Of a stretch of DNA of 64,000 nucleotides, positions 36,893-44,846 are shown one piece after another (the first letter of the stretch is position 1; each line of letters opens with the position of its first letter). The translations under genes were made by a program, and so were the position numbers. The notes under the pieces were generated by a model that did not search any database, had not been told where the DNA came from, and saw nothing but the letters and a program-made list of their open reading frames with translations. Source of the stretch: Blastopirellula marina DSM 3645 (GTDB lineage: Bacteria > Planctomycetota > Planctomycetia > Pirellulales > Pirellulaceae); NCBI RefSeq assembly GCF_000153105.1, contig NZ_CH672377.1, positions 7,743-71,742 on the forward strand, written 5' to 3'.

Positions 36893-37921
36893 TTACTGAT
36901 TGGCGATGACGGTTCCATCGCTGCGATGCCCGTACTGGCGGCGAATGAGTTCCGGCGTGTTTTGCGACAGCGAGGTCACCGAACCGTCGCACAACAGAAA
37001 CTCGACGACGCCGGGATGATAGCTGCCGAAACCAACCTGCGTGTTCGGCGCGGTCGCATACATATCGTCAGGCGTCGTGTCATTCGGTCCCCGGCCAAAC
37101 CGTTGGCGAATATTGCGGGAGAGCAAAAATTCGCGCCAGTTGCCGGCGTCAAACATGTACGACCCGTCCGTTCCATCGCCGCCGCAGCACTTGCCAACTT
37201 CGTTGCCGCGCAGATGCTTTTCGCCGATGATCGCCGTGTTGCTCAAGCCGTCAGTGATCGAAGCGAACGAGAGTTGCGGTTTGGCTTGCGTAAACCGGAC
37301 ATCGCCTGGCAACGATTCGTTGACCCGGGCCAGCGTGAGCGCCCCTTTTTGGGCAGCGAGATGGTCCGCGTTGGATCCAAAGTAGTGGTTCCACCAACCG
37401 TCCTCACTCGCCGTATCGTACAAATCGCGATAGAGAAACACGGCCGCATAGTCCGACAGAGGACCACGAGCGGGGTTCGACGAGTCGTCGATCATTTGCG
37501 TGCCCGAGCGCTTCGAGGGGCAGTGCATGTAGGGAATGCTGGCAAGCGCCGCCTTTTCCGTATCGGTGAGCCGGTCCCAGTTGTCTAGGCTCGGGTAGTT
37601 CAAATTGTTGCCGCCGTTGGCGTTACTGCCTGAAAGCATTTCGTAGGCGTTGTTCTGCTCCATCTGCGGCATCATATAGATCCAGAAACTCTGGTGGTCC
37701 ACATGACTCATCAACGGGGGAATCTTCCCATAGGTGTCGTGCCAGTTATGGATGCCAAGCCCCATCTGCTTCAGATTATTCGTGCATTGCATGCGGCGAG
37801 CCGCTTCGCGGGCTTGCTGGACGGCGGGAAGCAACAGCGCGATCAAGACGCCGATGATCGCGATGACCACCAACAACTCGACTAAGGTAAAACCACGACG
37901 GGATAAGGGGGTTCTAGACAT
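36893..37921 (-). CDS. DUF1559 domain-containing protein with pilin-like N-terminus
   Basis: A 342-residue protein of the family that is hugely expanded in planctomycetes. It starts with a prepilin-type cleavage/methylation motif ([20 protein letters not shown]), followed by [20 protein letters not shown]. It ends with the H-x9-DG motif ([19 protein letters not shown]). The start at 37921 has a good ribosome-binding site (GAGG, 8 bases upstream); longer upstream frames are not homologous. Such proteins are probably processed by prepilin peptidase and displayed at the cell surface. The role is not established. A promoter and a 5' leader hairpin are upstream. Confidence 0.9.
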   Translation of the reverse strand: MSRTPLSRRGFTLVELLVVIAIIGVLIALLLPAVQQAREAARRMQCTNNLKQMGLGIHNWHDTYGKIPPLMSHVDHQSFWIYMMPQMEQNNAYEMLSGSNANGGNNLNYPSLDNWDRLTDTEKAALASIPYMHCPSKRSGTQMIDDSSNPARGPLSDYAAVFLYRDLYDTASEDGWWNHYFGSNADHLAAQKGALTLARVNESLPGDVRFTQAKPQLSFASITDGLSNTAIIGEKHLRGNEVGKCCGGDGTDGSYMFDAGNWREFLLSRNIRQRFGRGPNDTTPDDMYATAPNTQVGFGSYHPGVVEFLLCDGSVTSLSQNTPELIRRQYGHRSDGTVIANQ

Positions 37922-37963
37922 AAAGTAAACCTCAAATACATGCACGAAAAAGGATGGTTGAAT

Positions 37964-37981
37964 ATGTCGGCGAACCGACAT
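37964..37981 (-). promoter_or_regulatory. 5' leader hairpin with UUCG tetraloop
   Basis: On the minus strand a 7-bp stem (ATGTCGG with CCGACAT) encloses a TTCG loop, 43 bases upstream of the DUF1559 start and downstream of its candidate promoter. It would lie in the 5' untranslated leader. CATCC and a run of five T follow within 15 bases. Confidence 0.45.
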
Positions 37982-37999
37982 CGGGGGCACAACGTAGCA

Positions 38000-38028
38000 A
38001 GTATTTGAGGAAGGCCGTGTTAAGTCAA
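38000..38028 (-). promoter_or_regulatory. candidate promoter of the DUF1559 gene
   Basis: On the minus strand, a -35 box TTGACT (38023-38028) and a -10 box AATACT (38000-38005) are separated by 17 bases, about 80 bases upstream of the DUF1559 start. The match is by eye and consistent with a sigma70-type promoter. Confidence 0.45.
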
Positions 38029-38571
38029 CGGTCGAGCGGCGAGCGCAAATTGCCGACCAAGAATGGGAATGCCCGCAATAAAAAAGAGGGGTCAAATTAT
38101 ATCTACGCCCATTCCGCTCATCGGAGGGGCCAATTTACGATTGAACGTCGTGTCTGCTGAGAACGTTTGTAATTCTTGCAACCTTCGCCTCAGAGAAGCT
38201 GCGCCGACAAAAGAAAACAACTGCTCCGCGCTCCTTTAAAAGTTCCGCGGTATCCCACCGAATCTTCGAAAATCTCTCCTCAACTTCGGTAATCCGCAAG
38301 GCGGCGCGGGACAACTTCGCAGCAGCGCATATACATATGTATTTTCTTTGTCGCCGCCTTTGGCTTGGAAAAAGTCGGCTCAGTTCAACCCGTAGGCGCC
38401 GTTATTGAACGTCATATGACCAACGCCGAGCCAACGTTAACGGTCGGGCTGATCGCCGCCCAGCGACGCGCGATGATCGGTCGCTTGACGATGCAACGTT
38501 TCTAGGCGAGAGCTAGAGGAGAAACGAAGACCCGGTGCGAATCGCGGCGCCCGCTTCCTTGCTCTTGAGGA
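38029..38571. other. non-coding stretch
   Basis: No gene is supported here. It contains a 12-bp palindrome ATACATATGTAT at 38331-38342. I see no tRNA 3'-half copy and no integrase catalytic region in it. Confidence 0.5.
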
Positions 38572-38841
38572 CTACGGAGCAATCACCGGCGTCACCACGT
38601 AGGGAGTTTCATTCAGCCAATTTGGCCAGAGCGCGCCACCTTCCGCATGGCGAGCTTCAAAGTAGTACTGAAGATCGTAGTTGGGGTTCTTCTCAGGGCC
38701 GGCGCTGGCTGCCATCAGACGATTGTATTCGTCCCAAGCAGCGGCCTCATCCGATCCGAGGTTGATTTGCTTGGTCCCGAGCTGGACCTTCCAATTGCCG
38801 CTTTGTTTGTGGAACCACGGCTTGGGCTTTCGCTTGATCAT
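38572..38841 (-). pseudogene. integrase-like N-terminal fragment (distal)
   Basis: An 89-residue frame whose first 45 residues (KPKPWFHKQSGNWKVQLG, then NLGSDEAAAWDEYNRLMA) resemble the N-terminal arm/AP2-like domain of planctomycete tyrosine recombinases. It then stops without a core-binding or catalytic (R-H-R-Y) domain, so it reads as a remnant. It begins 140 bp past the duplicated tRNA 3' half at 38982, the position expected of an integrase beside its attachment site. It could instead be a small AP2-like protein. Confidence 0.45.
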
Positions 38842-39525
38842 TTCGTCAGAGTTCTTCCCGTTAAAGGTAGGTCACTCCGAGCGTTGCTCTGACGAAAAGT
38901 CTGATGTCGTCGTCAGAGTTGCTGAAAAGCGGTCTCTAGATCAGATTCGTAACTTGCTAGTTACCAACAACTTAGAAAAAGTGGAGCTGATGAGATTCGA
39001 ACTCACGACCTCTGCATTGCGAAGGTACCGAACTACACGAAAAACAGCGATATTGTCAATCGTAACGCATTTACAACACTAGAGTTACGACAATTCCAAC
39101 TTGGTACCATATCAGCCGCAAAATGGGTACCAGATACCTTTTGCGGTACCATTTGCAGGCGTATTCCTCTTCGTCAGGCTGGCGTTTTTTAAGCGAACGA
39201 CGTCTTTTCCGGCCCAGAGAGCCTATCTACCTCTCCGCTAGAGTGGCTTTTATTGGCGAACAACGCTACCGGCCGATCGATACGAACGTAGCAGAAATCG
39301 CCACCCTCAATCTTCGTCCACAATATCTCCAGGGAAATTACGCGGGCAAGCCTCGACACGCAATATCGAACGTCCTGCAAGAGAGCATCTCGCCCCTCTC
39401 TAAAAACGGCTACGTCCACATCCGCCAATCCATGCCCTTTGTAGTCACGGCATCAGCAACGTAAACTAACAGGGCTACTAACTCATTGTTTATATAGCCT
39501 CATCCTGAACTACGTGAGCTACATC
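38842..39525. other. element boundary region with tRNA-derived repeat and GGTACC cluster
   Basis: This 684-bp stretch has no convincing gene. Frames at 39123-39464 (+) and 39189-39428 (-) overlap each other and show no family resemblance. It contains the 42-bp tRNA-derived repeat (38982-39023), four GGTACC palindromes at 39024, 39103, 39126 and 39145, and a hairpin at 39116-39146 (CCGCAAAA pairing with TTTTGCGG). The last part is the probable upstream region of the 39526 gene. Confidence 0.5.
38982..39023 (-). repeat. duplicated 3' portion of tRNA-Ala (att site, distal)
   Basis: These 42 bases are identical to 41442-41483, which is the 3' part of tRNA-Ala from the anticodon loop through the T arm to the discriminator base. 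Identity stops sharply on both sides. A partial tRNA copy downstream of an intact tRNA is the classic distal attachment-site remnant of a tRNA-targeting integrative element. Confidence 0.9.
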
Positions 39526-40854
39526 ATGCCGACGGATACACACAGCAAATCGGACGCTATCCGCGATTTTCTCTCCCAGAACCCTAACGCTACAAGTGCA
39601 GAAGTCGTAACCGCACTAAGAGAAAAGGGCATAGAAGTTACCCCCGGACATGTGGCGACCGTGAAGAACAGAGCGGCAAAGTCTGAACCGAAAAAATCCA
39701 AATCCAAGACGACAGACAAACCACCAAAGACGAAGACAAAATCCAAAAGAAGCGAAAAGACCTCGACCGAGCCAGAGTCGACAGGCCCCCAAGAAAAGAC
39801 ACCAAGGCCATATCACGAACGGCCATATCCGCAGAAGACGCTAGAAGATGCTCTAAGAGTCCCACAATCCATCAAAGATTTAAACGGCGGCAACCCCTGG
39901 GCAACGAAAGACCTCGCCGACGCATTGGGATACACCAATCTCCGCACTCCAACATTTATACAGCTAATGCGTGCAGCGAAAGATTATGGACTAATCAATG
40001 GAACGAATCGATCGACAGAGATTGAACTCGCCCAACTCGGACGCGACATCGTTTATCCAGACAGCGAAGCACAAGAACGACAACTCAAGATCAATTCGTT
40101 TTTTAACATTGATGTGTTCAAAAAGGTCTACGACCATTACGGAAGCAGCAATTCTTTTCCTGAACAGCGGTACCTAAGCAGCACTCTTGAGAAAAGCTTC
40201 GGACTCTCACCCGAACTACACAATGAGTTCATCGAACTCATCAAGCAAAACTGCAAGTACCTTGGCATCGAGGACGGACTGAAAAACGCGGGCTACAAAC
40301 AAGATCACAAGTCCACGAAAAGAAGTGAAGTCCGATCAATCGGAAAAGAGGAAGGAAACTTCGATCGAACCGCATTCGTGATAATGCCATTCTCAGAAAA
40401 GGGACAAGTCGACCGACCTCATGGATTTTTCAACGAATTACTTGTACGCCTGATTACCCCAGCGGCAAACAATGCAGGATTTGCCGTCAAAACCGCCGAC
40501 CAGAAGGGCAGCGACATAATTCAGTCTACCATCATAAATCAACTCCTTCAGGCCGATTTGGTCATTGCAGACATTACCGACCACAACCCGAATGTCCTCT
40601 TCGAGTTAGGAATTCGGATCGCAAAGGAAAAGCCAGTAGCCTTGATTCGAGCCGAGGGAACAGGACGAGTTTTTGACGTTGACAACCTCATGCGAGTAAC
40701 CGATTACAACGCAAATCTCTGGACATCGACCGTTGCCCACGACCTGCCCAAACTCACAGAGCACATTAAAGGAGCATGGGACCACAGAGACACCTATGCT
40801 ACCTACATGGAAATCCTTACACAGCATGTATCTCTAATAGAAAAGCCTGCTTAG
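39526..40854 (+). CDS. two-module DNA-binding-like protein with TIR/nucleoside deoxyribosyltransferase-like domain
   Basis: A 442-residue protein with three parts. Residues 5-50 look like a helix-turn-helix (SDAIRDFLSQNPNATSAEVV). A Lys/Ser/Thr-rich linker (51-95) follows. Residues about 103-178 form a winged-helix-like unit (LRVPQSIKDLNGGNPWATKD). Residues 280-425 form the Rossmann-like effector domain: AFVIMPFSEKG (283-293), LLQADLVIADITDHNPNVLF, and E360 in the NPNVLFELG motif, where this superfamily has its catalytic Glu. Such domains hydrolyse nucleotides or NAD in defence proteins, or transfer deoxyribose. The activity here is unproven. The start ATG at 39526 is preferred over GTG 39514. 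Codon use is A-rich, unlike neighbours, and the gene is the only intact cargo of the tRNA-Ala island, which supports horizontal origin. Confidence 0.75.
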   Translation: MPTDTHSKSDAIRDFLSQNPNATSAEVVTALREKGIEVTPGHVATVKNRAAKSEPKKSKSKTTDKPPKTKTKSKRSEKTSTEPESTGPQEKTPRPYHERPYPQKTLEDALRVPQSIKDLNGGNPWATKDLADALGYTNLRTPTFIQLMRAAKDYGLINGTNRSTEIELAQLGRDIVYPDSEAQERQLKINSFFNIDVFKKVYDHYGSSNSFPEQRYLSSTLEKSFGLSPELHNEFIELIKQNCKYLGIEDGLKNAGYKQDHKSTKRSEVRSIGKEEGNFDRTAFVIMPFSEKGQVDRPHGFFNELLVRLITPAANNAGFAVKTADQKGSDIIQSTIINQLLQADLVIADITDHNPNVLFELGIRIAKEKPVALIRAEGTGRVFDVDNLMRVTDYNANLWTSTVAHDLPKLTEHIKGAWDHRDTYATYMEILTQHVSLIEKPA

Positions 40855-40981
40855 CTTGATTTCAAATCTAGAGTAACCAGGCGTCCCCTTCGCCTCTCGG
40901 CTTTTCTGGAGGAGCAGTAGCCCCCTCTTCGCCGTCTTGCCGGTATTCGCGACCATCGAAAAGGTAGCGGGCTTCTTCGAG

Positions 40982-41272
40982 TCAGCCGCGGCGGTGAAGT
41001 CGAAGCTCGCCTCCAGAGTCAACGAATCTCCGACGCTTCGGCGTATCGCCTCCTTCGGCAATCTTCTCCATACGGGAGCGAACTCGCTGTCTCGCAATAT
41101 CCCAAGGAGAGAGGGAAGCGGCGTCTAGCTCCGCCTTCTTTTCCTTCCACGCCGCGAGACAGCGAGCGTAGCTAGATTCTTTCGTTTCGTCCGACTGGAG
41201 AGGGAAGTAATAGACCTTCCCCCGGTACTTCTTTCGCCAGCGGCGGCTCCCGTCCTTCATCCACGAGAGCAT
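40982..41272 (-). pseudogene. integrase-like N-terminal fragment (tRNA-proximal)
   Basis: A 96-residue frame starting MKDGSRRWRKKYRGKVYYF shortly after its first residues, the style of the N-terminal arm of planctomycete integrases. It begins 169 bp downstream of the tRNA-Ala gene in the same orientation, where a tRNA-targeting integrase normally lies. It stops without a catalytic domain. Coding-like sequence continues toward 40860 in this frame after the stop and also in a neighbouring frame (to 40834), so a nonsense mutation or frameshift is possible. The catalytic Arg/His/Tyr residues are not found. Confidence 0.4.
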
Positions 41273-41313
41273 TTACCGACCGTGATAAATCATCCCCACT
41301 TCGGCGACTCCAT

Positions 41314-41355
41314 AAAAAAAGATCGCTGGTACCGATTTTTGGTACCAACGATCTT
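41314..41355 (-). terminator. rho-independent terminator downstream of tRNA-Ala
   Basis: On the minus strand a 15-bp stem with one mismatch (41341-41355 with 41319-41333) and a 7-base loop is followed by seven T. It lies 86 bp past the tRNA 3' end. Both stem arms contain GGTACC. Confidence 0.75.
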
Positions 41356-41441
41356 AGATTATCGCCGAATCGGTATCAAACCGCTTTGCGGTCGTCACCG
41401 AAGGACTTGACCTAAATCCTTGAAAACAAGGAGTTTAGCGA

Positions 41442-41514
41442 TGGAGCTGATGAGATTCGAACTCACGACCTCTGCATTGCGAACGCAGCGCTCTCCCAGC
41501 TGAGCTACAGCCCC
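41442..41514 (-). tRNA. tRNA-Ala (anticodon CGC)
   Basis: A complete 73-base cloverleaf on the minus strand: acceptor GGGGCTG pairing with CAGCTCC (one G-U), D arm GCTC/GAGC, anticodon stem CTGCG/TGCAG around loop TTCGCAA, T arm GTGAG/CTCAT with TTCGAAT loop, and discriminator A. The anticodon is CGC, decoding GCG alanine codons. CCA is not encoded. Its 3' 42 bases are duplicated at 38982. Confidence 0.93.
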
Positions 41515-41642
41515 AAACTTATTGCAGGATTTTAGTGGGTCGCCGTTTGGCTGTCTAGGTCCCACGGTGGTTAGACGGGGGAACTGCACAGACAGTTCGC
41601 GCTGGCGGTTGGGACAATCGGTATGGCCCGCAAAATCTGCGG

Positions 41643-43067
41643 TTAGCGGATGCCCAGGCTAGCCGCATTGGCTTTGATTTGGGCTTTTCTTCCTAGCTTG
41701 TCGGTGATCGCGTCCCAATCTTGGGCCGCTTTTTCCAGCGTCGGTTGGGGGTCGGCCTGGTCGTTCAAGATGGCTCCCATGCTGGTGTTCAAAACCTGTA
41801 GGTATTGGTCGACGCCGGGCAGGTTGAAGCTGATCGCTTCGTTCGAGCTGAGCTCGATCGCCATCGCTTCGCCGTAGGCGTTGGCCGTCTCCGACGATAC
41901 GCGGCTGTCGACCCACTGCGATACGCCGGCTAGATTTCCGTTGCGATAGACCATCGTCGCTTCGCTCGCGGGCGAAACCTGCGTCGCCGACTCTAAGGCC
42001 GAGAGCAAGATCAGCCCCAGCGCGGCGTCACGCAAACTAGGGCTGCTCTTCGAGACCGAGCCGATCCGGCCGCCAACGGTTAAAAGCGGGACCGTCGCCG
42101 GGCGATCCCCGCGACGCTGCTCCCATGATTCGGTCAACTGATTCCAATAGGCGACGGCGCCGGGGATCGGAGCAAAGTCAGGCGTAAAATCGAGCTTCCC
42201 CTGCGACGCATCCGACTTGTGCGGCAACCAGCCGATCGCCAGCGCTGATTTGCCGGCCAGGAACTGCTCGCCCACTTCGGCAGGCGTCAACGATTGCAAC
42301 TCGGCTGGAATCGTCGCCGCGATGCGACGCAAATCCTCCGCACCTTTGACAAACGACGGTTGCCCGATCATCGCTTCGCCAGACGCGAGGCCAAACAGCA
42401 CGGCGTAGTTGCTTGGATTCTTCGCGTAGGCGGCCGAACGAGCCAGCAACAGCTTCCCGCGCCAGTCGCTGGCCAATGGCTCTAACGTCGGCGAATCAAA
42501 TGTCTTTTCGTCGCCGGTGCAAAATCGGCTGCCGGCGATCCGCTCGACGCAGGCTTGATACTCGCCCCACGTCTCCGGCAGCGTCAGTTCCAATTCTTCC
42601 AGCACTTCAGGACGAAACATCAGCACCAGCGTCGGGGAGCCAAACGGAACGGCGACGGCGGCGCCTTTCCATTGCAGCTCTGACTGGCGAACCGCCGGAA
42701 AGATATCGTCGACCTCCAGCGCTTCGTTGTTTAGCAGCGAGTCTGGCAGCGTTTCGATCCACTCGCGGCGCATCATTTCGCCCAACAGCGCCGGCGGATA
42801 GATCACCGCGTCGGCGCCGATTTTGTCCTCTTTGAGCAGATCCGCCGTCGTCGCTTGCGACAGCTCGAGCGGGCGTTCTTCGCGTGCTTTCCATTCACGT
42901 TCGATCGCTTCGGCAAGCGGGGGATCATCCAACACCAGCAGTTTGAACGGTCCGGAGGGGCGTTTTTCTTCCACCACGGGAGGCTTCGCCTGCGGGCAAC
43001 CCAGCGAGCAGACCAACGTGACCAATAGCAACGCGAAACTGCAGAAGCGACTCATGGGGCGACGCAT
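41643..43067 (-). CDS. extracellular solute-binding lipoprotein
   Basis: A 474-residue lipoprotein. The signal region RFCSFALLLVTLVCSLGC ends in a lipobox Cys near residue 22. The rest resembles family 1 (sugar-type) periplasmic binding proteins: FKLLVLDDPPLAEAIEREW near the start, VAVPFGSPTLVLMFRPEVLE, LPETWGEYQACVERIAG. It probably binds a small solute, perhaps a carbohydrate. No permease or ATPase genes are adjacent. The start is ATG 43067, with ATG 43055 as an alternative. Longer frames run antisense to xylB and are not credible. It diverges from xylB. Confidence 0.75.
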   Translation of the reverse strand: MRRPMSRFCSFALLLVTLVCSLGCPQAKPPVVEEKRPSGPFKLLVLDDPPLAEAIEREWKAREERPLELSQATTADLLKEDKIGADAVIYPPALLGEMMRREWIETLPDSLLNNEALEVDDIFPAVRQSELQWKGAAVAVPFGSPTLVLMFRPEVLEELELTLPETWGEYQACVERIAGSRFCTGDEKTFDSPTLEPLASDWRGKLLLARSAAYAKNPSNYAVLFGLASGEAMIGQPSFVKGAEDLRRIAATIPAELQSLTPAEVGEQFLAGKSALAIGWLPHKSDASQGKLDFTPDFAPIPGAVAYWNQLTESWEQRRGDRPATVPLLTVGGRIGSVSKSSPSLRDAALGLILLSALESATQVSPASEATMVYRNGNLAGVSQWVDSRVSSETANAYGEAMAIELSSNEAISFNLPGVDQYLQVLNTSMGAILNDQADPQPTLEKAAQDWDAITDKLGRKAQIKANAASLGIR

Positions 43068-43289
43068 GCATAAGAGAAGTGCTCGAATAGTCCAGACTTC
43101 ATCGTAGTCGGCCTGTTCCCCATGGGTCAAAGGGTCAGACTCACCCAGCGCCGGGTATCGGCCTACTTTTTGGCGAACTTCACGAAAAAGAAAAGTTTCT
43201 GGCGCCGTTGGTGGCAAGCCAAAAATGAGCCACAATAGGCGATTCTCATTCATCGCAGCTTCGCAACGCCCCGCACCCAAGGAATCCCC

Positions 43290-44816
43290 GTGAGCATTTA
43301 TTTGGGAATCGATATCGGCACCTCTGGCACCAAGACCATCGCCATTCGTGAAGGGGGCGAAATCCTGGCCGAGTCGAGCGCCACCTACCCGCTGCATCAT
43401 CCCAAACCGATGTGGAGCGAGCAGGATCCAGACGATTGGTGGAGCGCCGTCGTCAAAACGGTGCGCCGCGTCGTCAAAGAATCGAAGGCGCGACCGGGCG
43501 AAGTCAAAGCGATTGGGCTCTCGGGCCAAATGCATGGCTCGGTCTTCTTAGACAAGCAAGACCAGGTGATTCGCCCTGCTCTGCTGTGGAATGATCAGCG
43601 CACCGCCCAGGAATGCGCCGAGATCGAACAACGCGCCGGCGGGCGAGCCAAGTTGATCAAGATGGTCGCCAATCCGGCGCTGACCGGCTTTACGGCGCCC
43701 AAGATCTTGTGGCTGCGCAATAATGAGCCGCGCAATTTCGCTCGCCTGGCGAAAGTGCTGCTGCCGAAAGATGACGTGCGACGGCGATTGACCGGCGAGT
43801 ACGCGACCGAAGTGAGCGACGCCAGCGGCATGCTGTTGTTGGATGTGGCGAAACGCGCCTGGTCAAAACCGCTCCTCTCGAAATTGGAACTCGACGAATC
43901 GTTGCTCGGCACGGTTTATGAATCCGAAGAAGTCACCGGCACGCTCACGGCCGAAGCGGCCAAATTGCTCGGCCTAACGACCGATTGCGTGGTGGTCGGC
44001 GGCGCCGGCGACTGCGCCGCTAATGCGGTGGGCAACGGCGTGGTCAAGCAAGGGATTTTGGCCAGTTCGCTGGGAACCTCTGGCGTGATGTTCGTCCATA
44101 GCGATGAAGTTGCGATCGATCCGGAAGGGCGACTGCACACCTTCTGTCATGCCGTGCGCGGCAAATGGCACATGATGGGAGTCACCCTCTGCGCCGCCGG
44201 CACGCTCGAATGGTTCGTGCAACGACTCTGCGCCGATCTGCGTTCAGGCCGGGGCAAGCAAGATCCGTACTCGGTGCTGACCGCCGAGGCGCTGGATACT
44301 TCGCCCGGCAGCGAAGGGCTCTTTACGCTCCCCTATCTCGCCGGCGAGCGGACCCCGCATGCGGACCCCAATGCCCGCGGCTGTTTTATCGGCTTGACGT
44401 TGCGTCACACGCGAGGGCATCTGACCCGCTCGATCATGGAAGGGGTCGCCTACTCGCTGCGTGACAGCCTCGAGATTATCTCGGACCTGGGAGTTCCGGT
44501 TCGTCAAATTCGGGCCGGCGGCGGCGGGGCCAAAAGCGCCCTCTGGCGCCAGATTCAAGCCGACGTGTTTGGCAAGAAAGTGGTCACCATCAACGCCGAG
44601 CAAGGGCCTGCCTACGGCGTGGCGCTGTTGGCCGCGACCGGGGCCGGCGCCTACAAGAATATCCAGGAAGCCTGCGCGGCGACGATCCAGGTCGTTCATG
44701 AAACGGCCGTCGATCGCAAAGCGGCCAAGATTTACAACGAGGCGTTTCCGGTATATCAAGGACTGTATCAATCGCTGAAAAACGACTTCCAGCGAATTTC
44801 GGAACTGAGCCAATAG
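43290..44816 (+). CDS. xylB: xylulokinase
   Basis: A 508-residue FGGY-family kinase that phosphorylates D-xylulose to D-xylulose-5-phosphate. The N-terminal [16 protein letters not shown] contains Asp8 of the ATP/phosphate loop. [13 protein letters not shown] and ALLWNDQRT are xylulokinase-typical, and D241 in [12 protein letters not shown] is the catalytic base. The start is GTG. It diverges from a sugar-type binding lipoprotein, 222 bp apart, so a shared regulatory region is likely. No xylose isomerase gene is in the window. Confidence 0.92.
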   Translation: MSIYLGIDIGTSGTKTIAIREGGEILAESSATYPLHHPKPMWSEQDPDDWWSAVVKTVRRVVKESKARPGEVKAIGLSGQMHGSVFLDKQDQVIRPALLWNDQRTAQECAEIEQRAGGRAKLIKMVANPALTGFTAPKILWLRNNEPRNFARLAKVLLPKDDVRRRLTGEYATEVSDASGMLLLDVAKRAWSKPLLSKLELDESLLGTVYESEEVTGTLTAEAAKLLGLTTDCVVVGGAGDCAANAVGNGVVKQGILASSLGTSGVMFVHSDEVAIDPEGRLHTFCHAVRGKWHMMGVTLCAAGTLEWFVQRLCADLRSGRGKQDPYSVLTAEALDTSPGSEGLFTLPYLAGERTPHADPNARGCFIGLTLRHTRGHLTRSIMEGVAYSLRDSLEIISDLGVPVRQIRAGGGGAKSALWRQIQADVFGKKVVTINAEQGPAYGVALLAATGAGAYKNIQEACAATIQVVHETAVDRKAAKIYNEAFPVYQGLYQSLKNDFQRISELSQ

Positions 44817-44846
44817 CCCCTGCCGTGCGCAGCGAAGGAGAGCCAG

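Larger units (their letters stand above)
38982..41483. mobile_element. small genomic island in tRNA-Ala(CGC)
   Basis: The island is bounded by the 42-bp direct repeat of the tRNA 3' half; the period is 2460 bp. It holds one intact gene (39526, TIR-like domain), an integrase-like N-terminal remnant at the tRNA-proximal end, and a GGTACC-rich border. Base composition of the cargo gene is visibly richer in A than its neighbours. No complete recombinase is present, so the element is probably fixed, or was mobilised by an enzyme encoded elsewhere. Confidence 0.75.

Noticed and set aside
36830-38100. Possible transposon-end-like motif GGGGTCA at 36834 and 38089
   Set aside because: Only about seven bases are shared and no transposase or paired terminal repeats are visible.
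38029-38571. A third tRNA-Ala 3'-half copy that would close the outer element
   Set aside because: I looked for the repeat core in this stretch and found none, so the outer element's far end is lost or outside what can be recognised.
38681-39082. A 133-codon plus-strand frame ending in a tRNA-antisense peptide
   Set aside because: Its last part translates the antisense of the tRNA-derived repeat (ELMRFELTTSAL), a well-known spurious peptide.
43068-43535. N-terminal extension of the solute-binding lipoprotein
   Set aside because: The extension overlaps the xylB coding region in antisense, lacks homology, and would bury the lipoprotein signal. The ATG at 43067 is the natural start.
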